Assembly (NCBI GenBank): GCA_050289385.1
Contig: JBNKFQ010000327.1
Coordinates: 1-15,107, forward strand
Reading direction: 5' to 3'
Length of the DNA: 15,107 bases
Origin: JBNKFQ01 sp050289385
Lineage (GTDB): Bacteria > Pseudomonadota > Gammaproteobacteria > Pseudomonadales > Porticoccaceae
The stretch's first letter is position 1. Every line of letters begins with the position of its first letter. This document shows, piece by piece, positions 1 through 5,824 of this stretch. The position numbers and the translations under genes are program-made. Under the pieces are notes generated by a model, which saw only the letters and a program-made list of their open reading frames with translations, searched no databases and was not told the origin of the DNA.

Positions 1-1018
1 GACCACGGCGCTCGGCCTTATGGTAGTTGTCAATCAAATTCTGGTCGTTGGTATAGGCGTGTACCGTTTCGACGTGTCCATATTGCACGCCGTAGCGGTC
101 CATAAGCGTTTTAAGCACGGGCGTAATGGCATTAGTGGTACAGGAAGCGGCCGAGACAATATAGTCGTCTGGCAGAATATCCTGATTATTGATGCCGTAC
201 ACGATGTTCTTCAAATCGCCTTTGCCTGGCGCTGTCAGCAATACCTTTGATATTCCCGGGCACTCCACGTGCTGGCCCAGACCCGCTTCGTCTCGCCATA
301 CGCCGGTATTATCCACTACGATGGCATTTTTTATGCCGTGCTCGGTGTAATCAATTTCTGCCGGGCTGTTGGCGTAGATCACTTTTATCGGGTTGCCATT
401 ACAGATCAGGGTATTGTTATCTTCGTCAACCCTGATTGTGCCCTTAAAAGAACCATGAACCGAATCGCGGCGCAACAGACTGGCGCGCTTCACCAGGTCA
501 TCGGCATTATTGTTTTTGCGCACCACAATGGCACGCAAGCGCATAACATCACCGCCCCCGGTTTTCTCCAGCAACAGGCGAGCCACCAAACGGCCAATAC
601 GACCAAATCCGTACAGGACCACATCCTGTGGTTGCGGCAAGGGTTTGTGTTCAACACCAACCGCTACTGCAAGCTCGGCTCGCAGGAATTCTTCGGGCGA
701 TACGCTGCCGCCAAATTCCATATATTTCACGGCCAGTTTGCCAATATCTATATGTGAGGGTCCGAGGCTGAGATTGGCCATTTCCCTGATCAGGGGCCAT
801 GTCTCGAACTCCGACAACTCGTTGTGCTCGACCTGACGTACCCGACGGTGCGCCTTCATAATATCGATGACAGACAGGTTTACCAAAGAGCGGCCGTACA
901 TATACAGGCTGGCATTGCGCTCTCGGTTGAGCTGGCCAATGACCGGAATCATTGCCTCAGCCAGGGCTTCACGTTCTTTCCAGTCTTTAAAAAAATCAGC
1001 GGGTTGGGGTCGGGTCAC
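1..1018 (-). CDS. gap: Glyceraldehyde-3-phosphate dehydrogenase, long N-terminally extended form (C-terminal part beyond window)
   Basis: This enzyme converts glyceraldehyde 3-phosphate, NAD(P)+ and phosphate to 1,3-bisphosphoglycerate in cytosolic glycolysis/gluconeogenesis. The reverse-strand frame is open from 1018 to the window edge, giving 339 residues. Residues 1-130 are the helical N-terminal extension of the roughly 460-490-residue gammaproteobacterial form, absent from classical 330-residue GapA. The nucleotide-binding motif GFGRIGR is at about 137-143, and the catalytic cysteine is C293 in SAASCTTN. About 140 C-terminal residues lie outside the window. The start is GTG at 1018: no ATG occurs in frame nearby, AAAGGA lies about 10 bases upstream, and the extension then has family-typical length. 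DUF2288 ends 59 bases upstream, so gap could be cotranscribed or use the promoter proposed at 1067-1095. The family call is secure; NAD versus NADP preference cannot be read from what is visible. Confidence 0.96.
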   Translation of the reverse strand, partial: MTRPQPADFFKDWKEREALAEAMIPVIGQLNRERNASLYMYGRSLVNLSVIDIMKAHRRVRQVEHNELSEFETWPLIREMANLSLGPSHIDIGKLAVKYMEFGGSVSPEEFLRAELAVAVGVEHKPLPQPQDVVLYGFGRIGRLVARLLLEKTGGGDVMRLRAIVVRKNNNADDLVKRASLLRRDSVHGSFKGTIRVDEDNNTLICNGNPIKVIYANSPAEIDYTEHGIKNAIVVDNTGVWRDEAGLGQHVECPGISKVLLTAPGKGDLKNIVYGINNQDILPDDYIVSAASCTTNAITPVLKTLMDRYGVQYGHVETVHAYTNDQNLIDNYHKAERRG

Positions 1019-1066
1019 TTGGAAGGTATCCTTTGCTGGTTGCCAATAGTAGAGAATTGGCCGGGT

Positions 1067-1095
1067 ATTATCGGTTTTCACCCACCGCTATGCAA
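1067..1095 (-). promoter_or_regulatory. Possible sigma70 promoter for gap
   Basis: On the minus strand GATAAT (complement of 1067-1072, five of six to the -10 consensus) follows TTGCAT (complement of 1090-1095) at exactly 17 bases. Transcription would start near 1060, giving a leader of about 42 bases before the GTG of gap. The -35 matches only three of six positions and overlaps the 3' end of the DUF2288 gene, so this is tentative. Confidence 0.35.
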
Positions 1096-1440
1096 CTTGG
1101 GGTCCTGACCCGCCGCAACCGGCTGCACCAACACCCACGGTTTGACCACCACTACCCACATTTGCAGGTCAGCTGCCAGCCAATCTGTTGCCTGCTTGTC
1201 GCTAACGGGCGCCAGTAGGCCAGCCATCATCCACTGTTCCACTTGTCGCCGGTCGTCTTCGGCGATGACGGCGGCGACATCAACCAGGCTCAGCTCCGGA
1301 CTTGCAAATATTGCCGAGCCATTGGCAAAAAAACGCTGAAGATCGCGCCACGGCATCTTTGCTGTTTCCCGGTTCAGTTTACCCCGCAAGACTTCCGGGT
1401 CATTCTCCAGCCGAAGCAGCGTTTCGATATCGTCAGTCAT
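1078..1440 (-). CDS. DUF2288 family protein
   Basis: This is a 120-residue soluble protein without signal peptide or membrane segment. The pattern of KLNRETAKMPWRDLQRFFA, then an AEDD element, then QATDWLAADLQMWVVVV and PWVLVQP, is characteristic of the DUF2288 family, small proteins of unknown function found mainly in gammaproteobacteria. The last 15 residues or so, after PWVLVQ, look like a non-conserved tail. The ATG at 1440 overlaps the stop of the upstream GIY-YIG gene by four bases (ATGA arrangement), which implies translational coupling. The gene sits directly before gap in the same direction. The family is recognised with good confidence; the role is unknown and the neighbours do not settle it. 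Confidence 0.88.
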   Translation of the reverse strand: MTDDIETLLRLENDPEVLRGKLNRETAKMPWRDLQRFFANGSAIFASPELSLVDVAAVIAEDDRRQVEQWMMAGLLAPVSDKQATDWLAADLQMWVVVVKPWVLVQPVAAGQDPKLHSGG

Positions 1441-1718
1441 AACTCTCCTGCCAATAATGCGTTTAGAGACAATGAGCCGGAAACCAGTTGCTCTTTCGCG
1501 GCTTTCGGTAGTTTTTTGATGGTTATTTCGATGCGGGTTGCCTGTGACTGGTTACCAACGTGTTCGCTAAACACCAGGTGCAATGGCCCTCGACCTCGCA
1601 GTGCCCTGGCGCCCTGCCCCCGACAATGTTCGGCAAACCGGCGTTCAACATCGGTGCTAATACCTGTATACAAACTACCGGAACGACTACGGACCATATA
1701 GACACTCCAGTTCGCCAT
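1437..1718 (-). CDS. GIY-YIG endonuclease-family protein (YhbQ/UvrC N-terminal type)
   Basis: This 93-residue stand-alone GIY-YIG domain resembles E. coli YhbQ and the nuclease domain of UvrC. The first motif is degenerate, SVY at residues 5-7, and is followed by YTGIS at 17-21. R27 lies in TDVERRFAEH. A glutamate at about 64, in RIEITIKKL, is at the place of the metal-binding catalytic residue. The start chosen is ATG 1718, because relatives begin a few residues before this motif; an in-frame GTG at 1730 would add four residues, and neither has a strong ribosome-binding site. Its stop overlaps the start of the DUF2288 gene. A terminator for the upstream gene ends about 32 bases before the start, leaving little room for a promoter. 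A DNA-processing role is inferred from the family only. Confidence 0.9.
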   Translation of the reverse strand: MANWSVYMVRSRSGSLYTGISTDVERRFAEHCRGQGARALRGRGPLHLVFSEHVGNQSQATRIEITIKKLPKAAKEQLVSGSLSLNALLAGEL

Positions 1719-1749
1719 ATTCAACACCACATCTTTATATATCTGCCAT

Positions 1750-1774
1750 AAAAAAGGCGGCTTTAACGCCGCCT
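1750..1774 (-). terminator. Rho-independent terminator after the membrane protein gene
   Basis: On the minus strand a 7-bp GC-rich stem (1768-1774 with 1755-1761, AGGCGGC/GCCGCCT) with a six-base loop is followed by a run of T (complement of 1750-1755). It lies 41 bases downstream of the stop at 1815 and only about 32 bases before the GIY-YIG start. Confidence 0.85.
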
Positions 1775-1814
1775 CTCAGAGCCTGTCGGCCCGGACCACA
1801 TCAGAACAGTATTA

Positions 1815-2210
1815 TCAATCCTTGTACACCAACCCTGCAACCGAGCCACTGACCAAGCCCTTGACCAACGCTGCAACCATCCATGCCACCCACAGTGCTT
1901 CAGGGATTGGCATATACACATATTTGCCAATTTCCAGCGTCAGCAAGAGCAAGCCAATCAACCAACCATAACGAACGCCTTCACCCAAACCTCTGGCTTC
2001 GTAATGACGCGTGTAGATGAAAACCAGTACCGCAGCATAGGCAAGCTGGCTCAGAAACATCCACATCATATTGGCTTCTTCCTGTGGACGCCATAAGTGT
2101 ACTGTTTCCTGATACATACCCATTAACAATACGCCGTGCACCAGGTACTCAAGTACAAATACTGCTATAAAAACTGCTATTACAGCCAGGAGATATCGTG
2201 TCATGTTCAT
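1815..2210 (-). CDS. Small four-helix inner membrane protein, function unknown
   Basis: This is a 131-residue, strongly hydrophobic protein. Four transmembrane helices are visible at about 6-30, 48-67, 79-99 and 105-128. The linker between helices 1 and 2 carries a WRPQEE stretch, and the linker between helices 2 and 3 carries RHYEARGLGEG. It resembles small uncharacterised bacterial membrane proteins with the same E-x-x-x-H-G ending to helix 1, but I cannot attach a family name. The start is ATG 2210; a second ATG at 2204 is possible, and only a weak GGGTG precedes the first. It has its own strong terminator downstream, so it is probably a single-gene unit. The inverted-repeat element begins about 115 bases upstream of its start. 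No functional inference is justified beyond membrane location. Confidence 0.85.
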   Translation of the reverse strand: MNMTRYLLAVIAVFIAVFVLEYLVHGVLLMGMYQETVHLWRPQEEANMMWMFLSQLAYAAVLVFIYTRHYEARGLGEGVRYGWLIGLLLLTLEIGKYVYMPIPEALWVAWMVAALVKGLVSGSVAGLVYKD

Positions 2211-2324
2211 GGTAACACCCGTTCTTTATTTATTTTTTTACTTAATGCTCGAGAATCGTAGAAGATCGTATATCCTTTGGCTAGGCAGGTGTATTTTCAG
2301 GTGATTGGGGAGTGTTTTTGTATG

Positions 2325-2470
2325 GGGGTTTCGCCCCTTTGGTTGGGTGTGCCGCCTGCCGGCGGATTTGGCTCCCCACTCCGGGGGCGAGTCACTTTAT
2401 TTTTGCTGCCCCAAAAATAAAGTAACCAAACAAAAAGGGGCCAAGAGCCCCGTCACCCTCGCCAGTACAC
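2325..2470 (+). repeat. Left arm of the inverted repeat (146 bp)
   Basis: This arm matches the reverse complement of 2844-2989 at 145 of 146 positions without gaps; the single difference is at 2339 (T here, C in the other copy read the same way). It contains several hairpins in series: GGGG/CCCC at the outer edge, CCGCC/GGCGG, CCCC/GGGG, a perfect 12-bp stem at 2394-2405/2412-2423 with loop CTGCCC, and a GGGGC/GCCCC stem at 2437-2451. All were read directly from the sequence. Confidence 0.95.
2432..2451 (-). terminator. Terminator-like hairpin in the left arm, facing left
   Basis: On the minus strand GGGGC-TCTTG-GCCCC is followed by TTTTT. It would end transcription leaving the centre of the element leftward, or read-through arriving from the amidohydrolase gene. 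The stem is only 5 bp but all GC. Confidence 0.55.
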
Positions 2471-2484
2471 TCTGTCTTCGGCGT

Positions 2485-2525
2485 GCTTTGCATTCCTCCC
2501 TGCTGCTGCCAATTTATACCTCCTC
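2485..2525 (+). repeat. Inner identical block, left copy (41 bp)
   Basis: These 41 bases are identical to the reverse complement of 2789-2829. They are separated from the 146-bp arm by a 14-base segment that differs between copies. Read leftward (minus strand) the block carries GAGGAGGTATAAATTGG followed by GGGAGGAATG, two Shine-Dalgarno-like stretches. Confidence 0.93.
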
Positions 2526-2788
2526 CAGGTACCACATCATATGACCAGGTGCTCCCCCGGAGACTCGCAAGCAGGCTTTTTTCGTGGGTCGCTCCATTTG
2601 AATCTTGTGCCATTTTGCACCATCTCCTGACTGCCTCGTAATCGGCAGTTCGCTGTGTACCCGCTACCAATCTGTTGGCAGTCCCGTGGTGTTTCGGGGT
2701 TACCGATCAAGTTGAACGGAGAAAGCCCAGAAAAAAGCCTGCTTGCGAAAGAGTTGCAGTGGACCGCGGAGAAACGGTGTGGGACCTT

Positions 2789-2829
2789 GAGGAGGTATAA
2801 ATTGGCAGCAGCAGGGAGGAATGCAAAGC
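2789..2829 (-). repeat. Inner identical block, right copy (41 bp)
   Basis: This is the inverted partner of 2485-2525. Read rightward it carries GAGGAGGTATAAATTGG and GGGAGGAATG. It starts 40 bases from the third shared block at 2730-2748. Confidence 0.93.
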
Positions 2830-2843
2830 GGTAGGAAGTTTGG

Positions 2844-2989
2844 GTGTACTGGCGAGGGTGACGGGGCTCTTGGCCCCTTTTTGTTTGGTTACTTTATTTT
2901 TGGGGCAGCAAAAATAAAGTGACTCGCCCCCGGAGTGGGGAGCCAAATCCGCCGGCAGGCGGCACACCCAACCAGAGGGGCGAAACCCC
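2844..2989 (-). repeat. Right arm of the inverted repeat (146 bp)
   Basis: This is the reverse-complement copy of 2325-2470 with one mismatch. The 12-bp AT-rich stem falls at 2891-2902/2909-2920. The arm begins 22 bases downstream of the amidohydrolase stop codon, so leftward transcription leaving that gene runs straight through it. Confidence 0.95.
2863..2882 (+). terminator. Terminator-like hairpin in the right arm, facing right
   Basis: This is the mirror copy of 2432-2451: GGGGC-TCTTG-GCCCC then TTTTT on the plus strand. It would stop rightward transcription before it runs antisense into the amidohydrolase gene. Confidence 0.55.
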
Positions 2990-3011
2990 ACCCCTTCCCC
3001 AAAAGCAAACC

Positions 3012-3767
3012 TCAAACAGACAACCGATAAAACTCAACAGCATTTTTCCACAACACCGCTTCCGCTGCATCATGACCCAGTGTGTCCATCACCAGATTCA
3101 CATCCGACTCCAGAAAAGGACGAGGCGCACGGGTAGAGGGTAAATCTGTGCCAAACATCAAAGCTGTGGGGTTAGCCTCGAAAATCGCCTGAAGTGCCTC
3201 TTCAACCGAAAAATCCACTCGACCAAAACCCGTGGCTTTTACCTTGACGCCCCGCTCCACCAAACGTAACAATGCAGGCAACCCCGCTTTAGACAACCCA
3301 AGGTGATCAATACTGACAGCAGGCAACTTTGATAACACGGGTTCCAGTTCAGGTAATTCAACTGAATCCACATAGAGTTCCACATGCCAGTCAACCAGAT
3401 CAAAAACCCTTTCAGCAAATGACTTGAGGTAGCGAACCGATTCCGAGCCGCCACGCTTTACATTAAAACGAACAGCGCGAACCCCGTGAGCATCAAGCCG
3501 CTGCAATTGGGCATCCGATACCGATTCCGGCAACTGCGTCACACCCACAAAACCCGGCCCCAGTTTCTGCAGCGCGTCAATTAAATAGCTTTGATCAAAC
3601 GCCTGAAAAGAGCCGGAAGCAACTGCACCGCCAGCCACACCCAACGAACCTGTTCTAACCTGATAATCTTCCACAGTGAAAGGTTCCGGCGTAAACCCGT
3701 TGTTGCTTTGCAGAGGAAAATCGGGGTCAATAATGTGTAAATGCGAATCAAATATCTTTTTCGTCAT
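3012..3767 (-). CDS. Amidohydrolase-family TIM-barrel hydrolase (2-pyrone-4,6-dicarboxylate lactonase-like)
   Basis: This 251-residue cytosolic protein has the layout of the Amidohydrolase_2 (PF04909) group, which includes LigI-type lactonases and other small carboxylate hydrolases. H9 and H11 form the first-strand HxH in DSHLHI. H128 lies in DWHVELY, H155 in DHLG, and D208 in FGTDLP, matching the usual order of active-site residues along the barrel strands. The length is slightly below the family's usual 270-300. The start is ATG 3767, preceded by GCAGG four bases upstream. It lies between a terminator for the DUF885 gene and the palindromic repeat, so it is probably its own unit with an unseen promoter. 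No aromatic-degradation genes are nearby, so the substrate cannot be named; a lactone or other cyclic carboxylate is a family-based guess. Confidence 0.9.
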   Translation of the reverse strand: MTKKIFDSHLHIIDPDFPLQSNNGFTPEPFTVEDYQVRTGSLGVAGGAVASGSFQAFDQSYLIDALQKLGPGFVGVTQLPESVSDAQLQRLDAHGVRAVRFNVKRGGSESVRYLKSFAERVFDLVDWHVELYVDSVELPELEPVLSKLPAVSIDHLGLSKAGLPALLRLVERGVKVKATGFGRVDFSVEEALQAIFEANPTALMFGTDLPSTRAPRPFLESDVNLVMDTLGHDAAEAVLWKNAVEFYRLSV

Positions 3768-3800
3768 TAGCCTGCAAATGACCCGGAAAAATTTTCATCA

Positions 3801-3831
3801 ATAAAAGGGGCAGTCAAATAAATCACCGCCC
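3801..3831 (-). terminator. Rho-independent terminator after the DUF885 gene
   Basis: On the minus strand GGGCGGT (complement of 3825-3831) pairs with ACTGCCC (complement of 3808-3814), seven pairs including one G-T, across a ten-base loop, then CTTTTATT. It lies 14 bases past the stop at 3846 and ends about 33 bases before the amidohydrolase start. Confidence 0.65.
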
Positions 3832-3845
3832 GGTTATTTTATATA

Positions 3846-5672
3846 TCACATTTGGTCATTCACCCATTTTTCAATGACACGCCTGAGCATTGGCAAAGTG
3901 ACAGAGCCATTTTCAAGAACACGATCATGAAAGGCACGAATATCAAATTTTTCACCGAGACGTTGCTCCGCCTCTTTGCGCAACGCCATAATTTCCAGAC
4001 CGCCAGTATCGTACGCCGCCAGTTGACCGGGCCATACCGCAATTCTCTCTACCAGCCTGCCACTAAAACCCGGTGCAAATGTACGCGCATCAGTCATAAA
4101 TTGTTCTGCCTGCTCGACAGTCCATATATCGCCATGTATAGCTGCATCAGCGACCATGCCACGAGCGGGCCAGCTCAAACGGCCAATACGAGTATAAGGC
4201 GATTTAAAAAGACCCATTTCGTCGGAAAGTGCTTCTGAATATCGCGCCCAACCTTCAATAAAACCACTATTGCCAACCAGTTTGGTAATCATGTGAGTGC
4301 CAGACCGTTCATTGGCAATTGCAATTTGCATATGATGGCCAGGATAACCCTCGTGCACTGCGGTCACCGCGCCCTTGCTGAGCAACTGCTGCTCTGGCTG
4401 ATACATATTAATCATATAGCGCGCCGGAATACTGCCATCTTCCGGTGCACTGCGATAAGAGGCCGTAACCATTTTTTCCTCATAAGCAGGGACTGCCTCG
4501 ACAATCATCTCCCCTTTCGGAAACACACCAAACCACTCCCGCGATACATTCCTGGAACGACGTACAAATTCTTTCGCTTGCTCCATAATTTGTTCGCGTG
4601 AGGTAAAGTGATTTTCCGCATCGCCGGAAAGACGTTCCCTGATTGCTATCGGATCGGTAATGCCAAACGCTGCCTGCCCCACTTCTACAATTAATTTTTC
4701 GTTCGCTTTTACCGCAGCATAACCAATATCAAATACCTGCTGCGCTGATCTGTCCAGTGTCGTAAAGGAACGATAGGAAGCGCGATAACAGTCTTCACCC
4801 GATGGGTGAGCGGTAATTGATATTTTTTCCCGAGCTTTCGACAAATACTCCCCGCCCAGAAATTCACGATATTTTTTCAGGGCCGGATAAATTTCCTGTT
4901 CAACCAACGTCAACCAGCTTTGTTTAAAATCCTCAGGAACCTCCTTGCTGGCGGGTGCCGAAAACGGAGAGTCCGATACCGGCATACCCAGCAAATTATC
5001 CAATTGCTCAACAACGCTCCTGACAATACGTTTGGGTGAGCTGTAACCGAGCTCAAGACCTGACCTCAAGTTATCAATTTCTGTATCAACCCGCGCCGCG
5101 AGGCCATGCCATCGAGTCAGGGCCTTTGCGCGCAATTCGTCGCTATCGACCGGCTGCCGATCAGCCAGATTGGGATAGTAAACCTGCCAGCCGGTCAGAT
5201 GGCTGACTGACCACAGCTCCATTCGGCAGACTCTTCTGGCGCGAGAGGAAGCCAGCGTCTCACGCAGAATGCCATAGGTAACCCATTCCGGTCGTCCCCA
5301 AAGATCCTCAGCATTTATTCGATCCACCTTTGCCCAGAGTGCATCTTCGTCAGCATACTGTTGTTTTAATGCGTCCAGGGAATTGGGGTTTAAACGATCA
5401 TGTTCCGCGCCTGGCATCGCGTCAATAGTTCGCGACTCCGGATAATAGGCAAAATACATATCGACATATTGATCCGATAAGGCGACAACCTGTTTTGCCA
5501 GAGCATCGCTGGCACCGGCATCAGATTTGGCCGCAGACGCTTCAGGTTCTGGCGTTGCGGGTTCAGTCACTTCAGTACCGGTTTTGCCGCAACCGACCAG
5601 CCCGGCAACAAACAGCCCGGTAACGGCAAAACAAATTTGTCTGATTTTGTTTATTGTGTTGTGCGAATGCAT
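3846..5672 (-). CDS. DUF885 family exported lipoprotein, probable metallopeptidase
   Basis: This 608-residue protein begins with a lipoprotein signal: basic N-region, hydrophobic stretch about 13-27, and lipobox LVGC with C28. Glycine follows at +2, which favours Lol-dependent transfer to the outer membrane. A low-complexity Ala/Glu/Pro linker occupies about 31-60. The rest is a helical DUF885 domain with HEGYPGHH at 440-447 and FIEGWARYSE with E473, a variant of the HExxH-plus-glutamate zinc site. The family is generally held to be metallopeptidase-like, but no substrate is known here. The start is ATG 5672, with GGGGAG eight bases upstream; the longer GTG frame at 5702 starts inside the -10 box of the proposed promoter and is rejected. 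It is a single-gene unit between its own promoter and terminator. Confidence 0.93.
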   Translation of the reverse strand: MHSHNTINKIRQICFAVTGLFVAGLVGCGKTGTEVTEPATPEPEASAAKSDAGASDALAKQVVALSDQYVDMYFAYYPESRTIDAMPGAEHDRLNPNSLDALKQQYADEDALWAKVDRINAEDLWGRPEWVTYGILRETLASSRARRVCRMELWSVSHLTGWQVYYPNLADRQPVDSDELRAKALTRWHGLAARVDTEIDNLRSGLELGYSSPKRIVRSVVEQLDNLLGMPVSDSPFSAPASKEVPEDFKQSWLTLVEQEIYPALKKYREFLGGEYLSKAREKISITAHPSGEDCYRASYRSFTTLDRSAQQVFDIGYAAVKANEKLIVEVGQAAFGITDPIAIRERLSGDAENHFTSREQIMEQAKEFVRRSRNVSREWFGVFPKGEMIVEAVPAYEEKMVTASYRSAPEDGSIPARYMINMYQPEQQLLSKGAVTAVHEGYPGHHMQIAIANERSGTHMITKLVGNSGFIEGWARYSEALSDEMGLFKSPYTRIGRLSWPARGMVADAAIHGDIWTVEQAEQFMTDARTFAPGFSGRLVERIAVWPGQLAAYDTGGLEIMALRKEAEQRLGEKFDIRAFHDRVLENGSVTLPMLRRVIEKWVNDQM

Positions 5673-5700
5673 AGCAGTGTCTCCCCATACCAGAGGATGC

Positions 5701-5729
5701 ACTATAGCGGATCAGGGAGTGTTGGACAA
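5701..5729 (-). promoter_or_regulatory. Sigma70-type promoter for the DUF885 lipoprotein gene
   Basis: On the minus strand TTGTCC (complement of 5724-5729) and TATAGT (complement of 5701-5706) are separated by exactly 17 bases. Transcription would start near 5694, giving a leader of about 22 bases that contains the GGGGAG ribosome-binding site. This fits the chosen ATG at 5672. Confidence 0.65.
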
Positions 5730-5765
5730 AACAGAGACCAGTTTCTGGAGGTATCCCTTTCTATC

Positions 5766-5811
5766 AAAAAAACCGGACCTGCAATCGACTCCGACTTTAA
5801 CAGGGTTTCCG
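5766..5811 (-). terminator. Probable terminator after prpD
   Basis: On the minus strand a bulged stem (CGGA...CCTG with CAGG.TCCG; plus-strand 5801-5804 and 5808-5811 pairing with 5774-5781) encloses a 19-base loop and is followed by seven T (complement of 5766-5772). It starts 14 bases after the prpD stop. The large loop and three-base bulge make it less certain than the other two. Confidence 0.5.
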
Positions 5812-5824
5812 AAAGCTCTGCATT

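Larger units (their letters stand above)
2325..2989. repeat. 665-bp imperfect palindrome made of two inverted copies of a complex repeat
   Basis: The 800-base stretch from 2211 to 3011 has no conventional gene. It holds two copies of one element facing each other: outer arms 2325-2470 and 2844-2989, identical inner blocks 2485-2525 and 2789-2829, and identical 19-base blocks 2565-2583 and 2730-2748. The centre, about 2584-2729, is mostly unpaired but shows faint continued similarity near its edges. The right end is 22 bases past the amidohydrolase stop and the left end about 115 bases from the membrane protein start. No transposase, target-site duplication or integrase site was seen. From memory, short spurious reading frames with ESLYF and KVTKQK-like strings are annotated in many beta- and gammaproteobacterial genomes; I could not search for them, so membership of a widespread repeat family is an inference. 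Confidence 0.93.

Noticed and set aside
269..757. 162-residue plus-strand frame at the left end
   Set aside because: It lies wholly antisense to gap, whose reverse-strand frame includes the catalytic SAASCTTN motif.
2392..2670. 92-residue minus-strand frame across the left arm and centre, and plus/minus frames containing ESLYFCCPKNK
   Set aside because: These frames run through the repeat's hairpins. Only the outer 33 codons of the minus frame are shared by both copies and no protein family is recognisable, so they are treated as products of the repeat rather than genes.
2630..2682. Integron attC-like or attachment site in the palindrome centre (ACTGCC at 2630-2635, GGCAGT at 2644-2649 and 2677-2682)
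   Set aside because: The six-base repeats lack the conserved R-box sequences of attC and no integrase gene or cassette is present.
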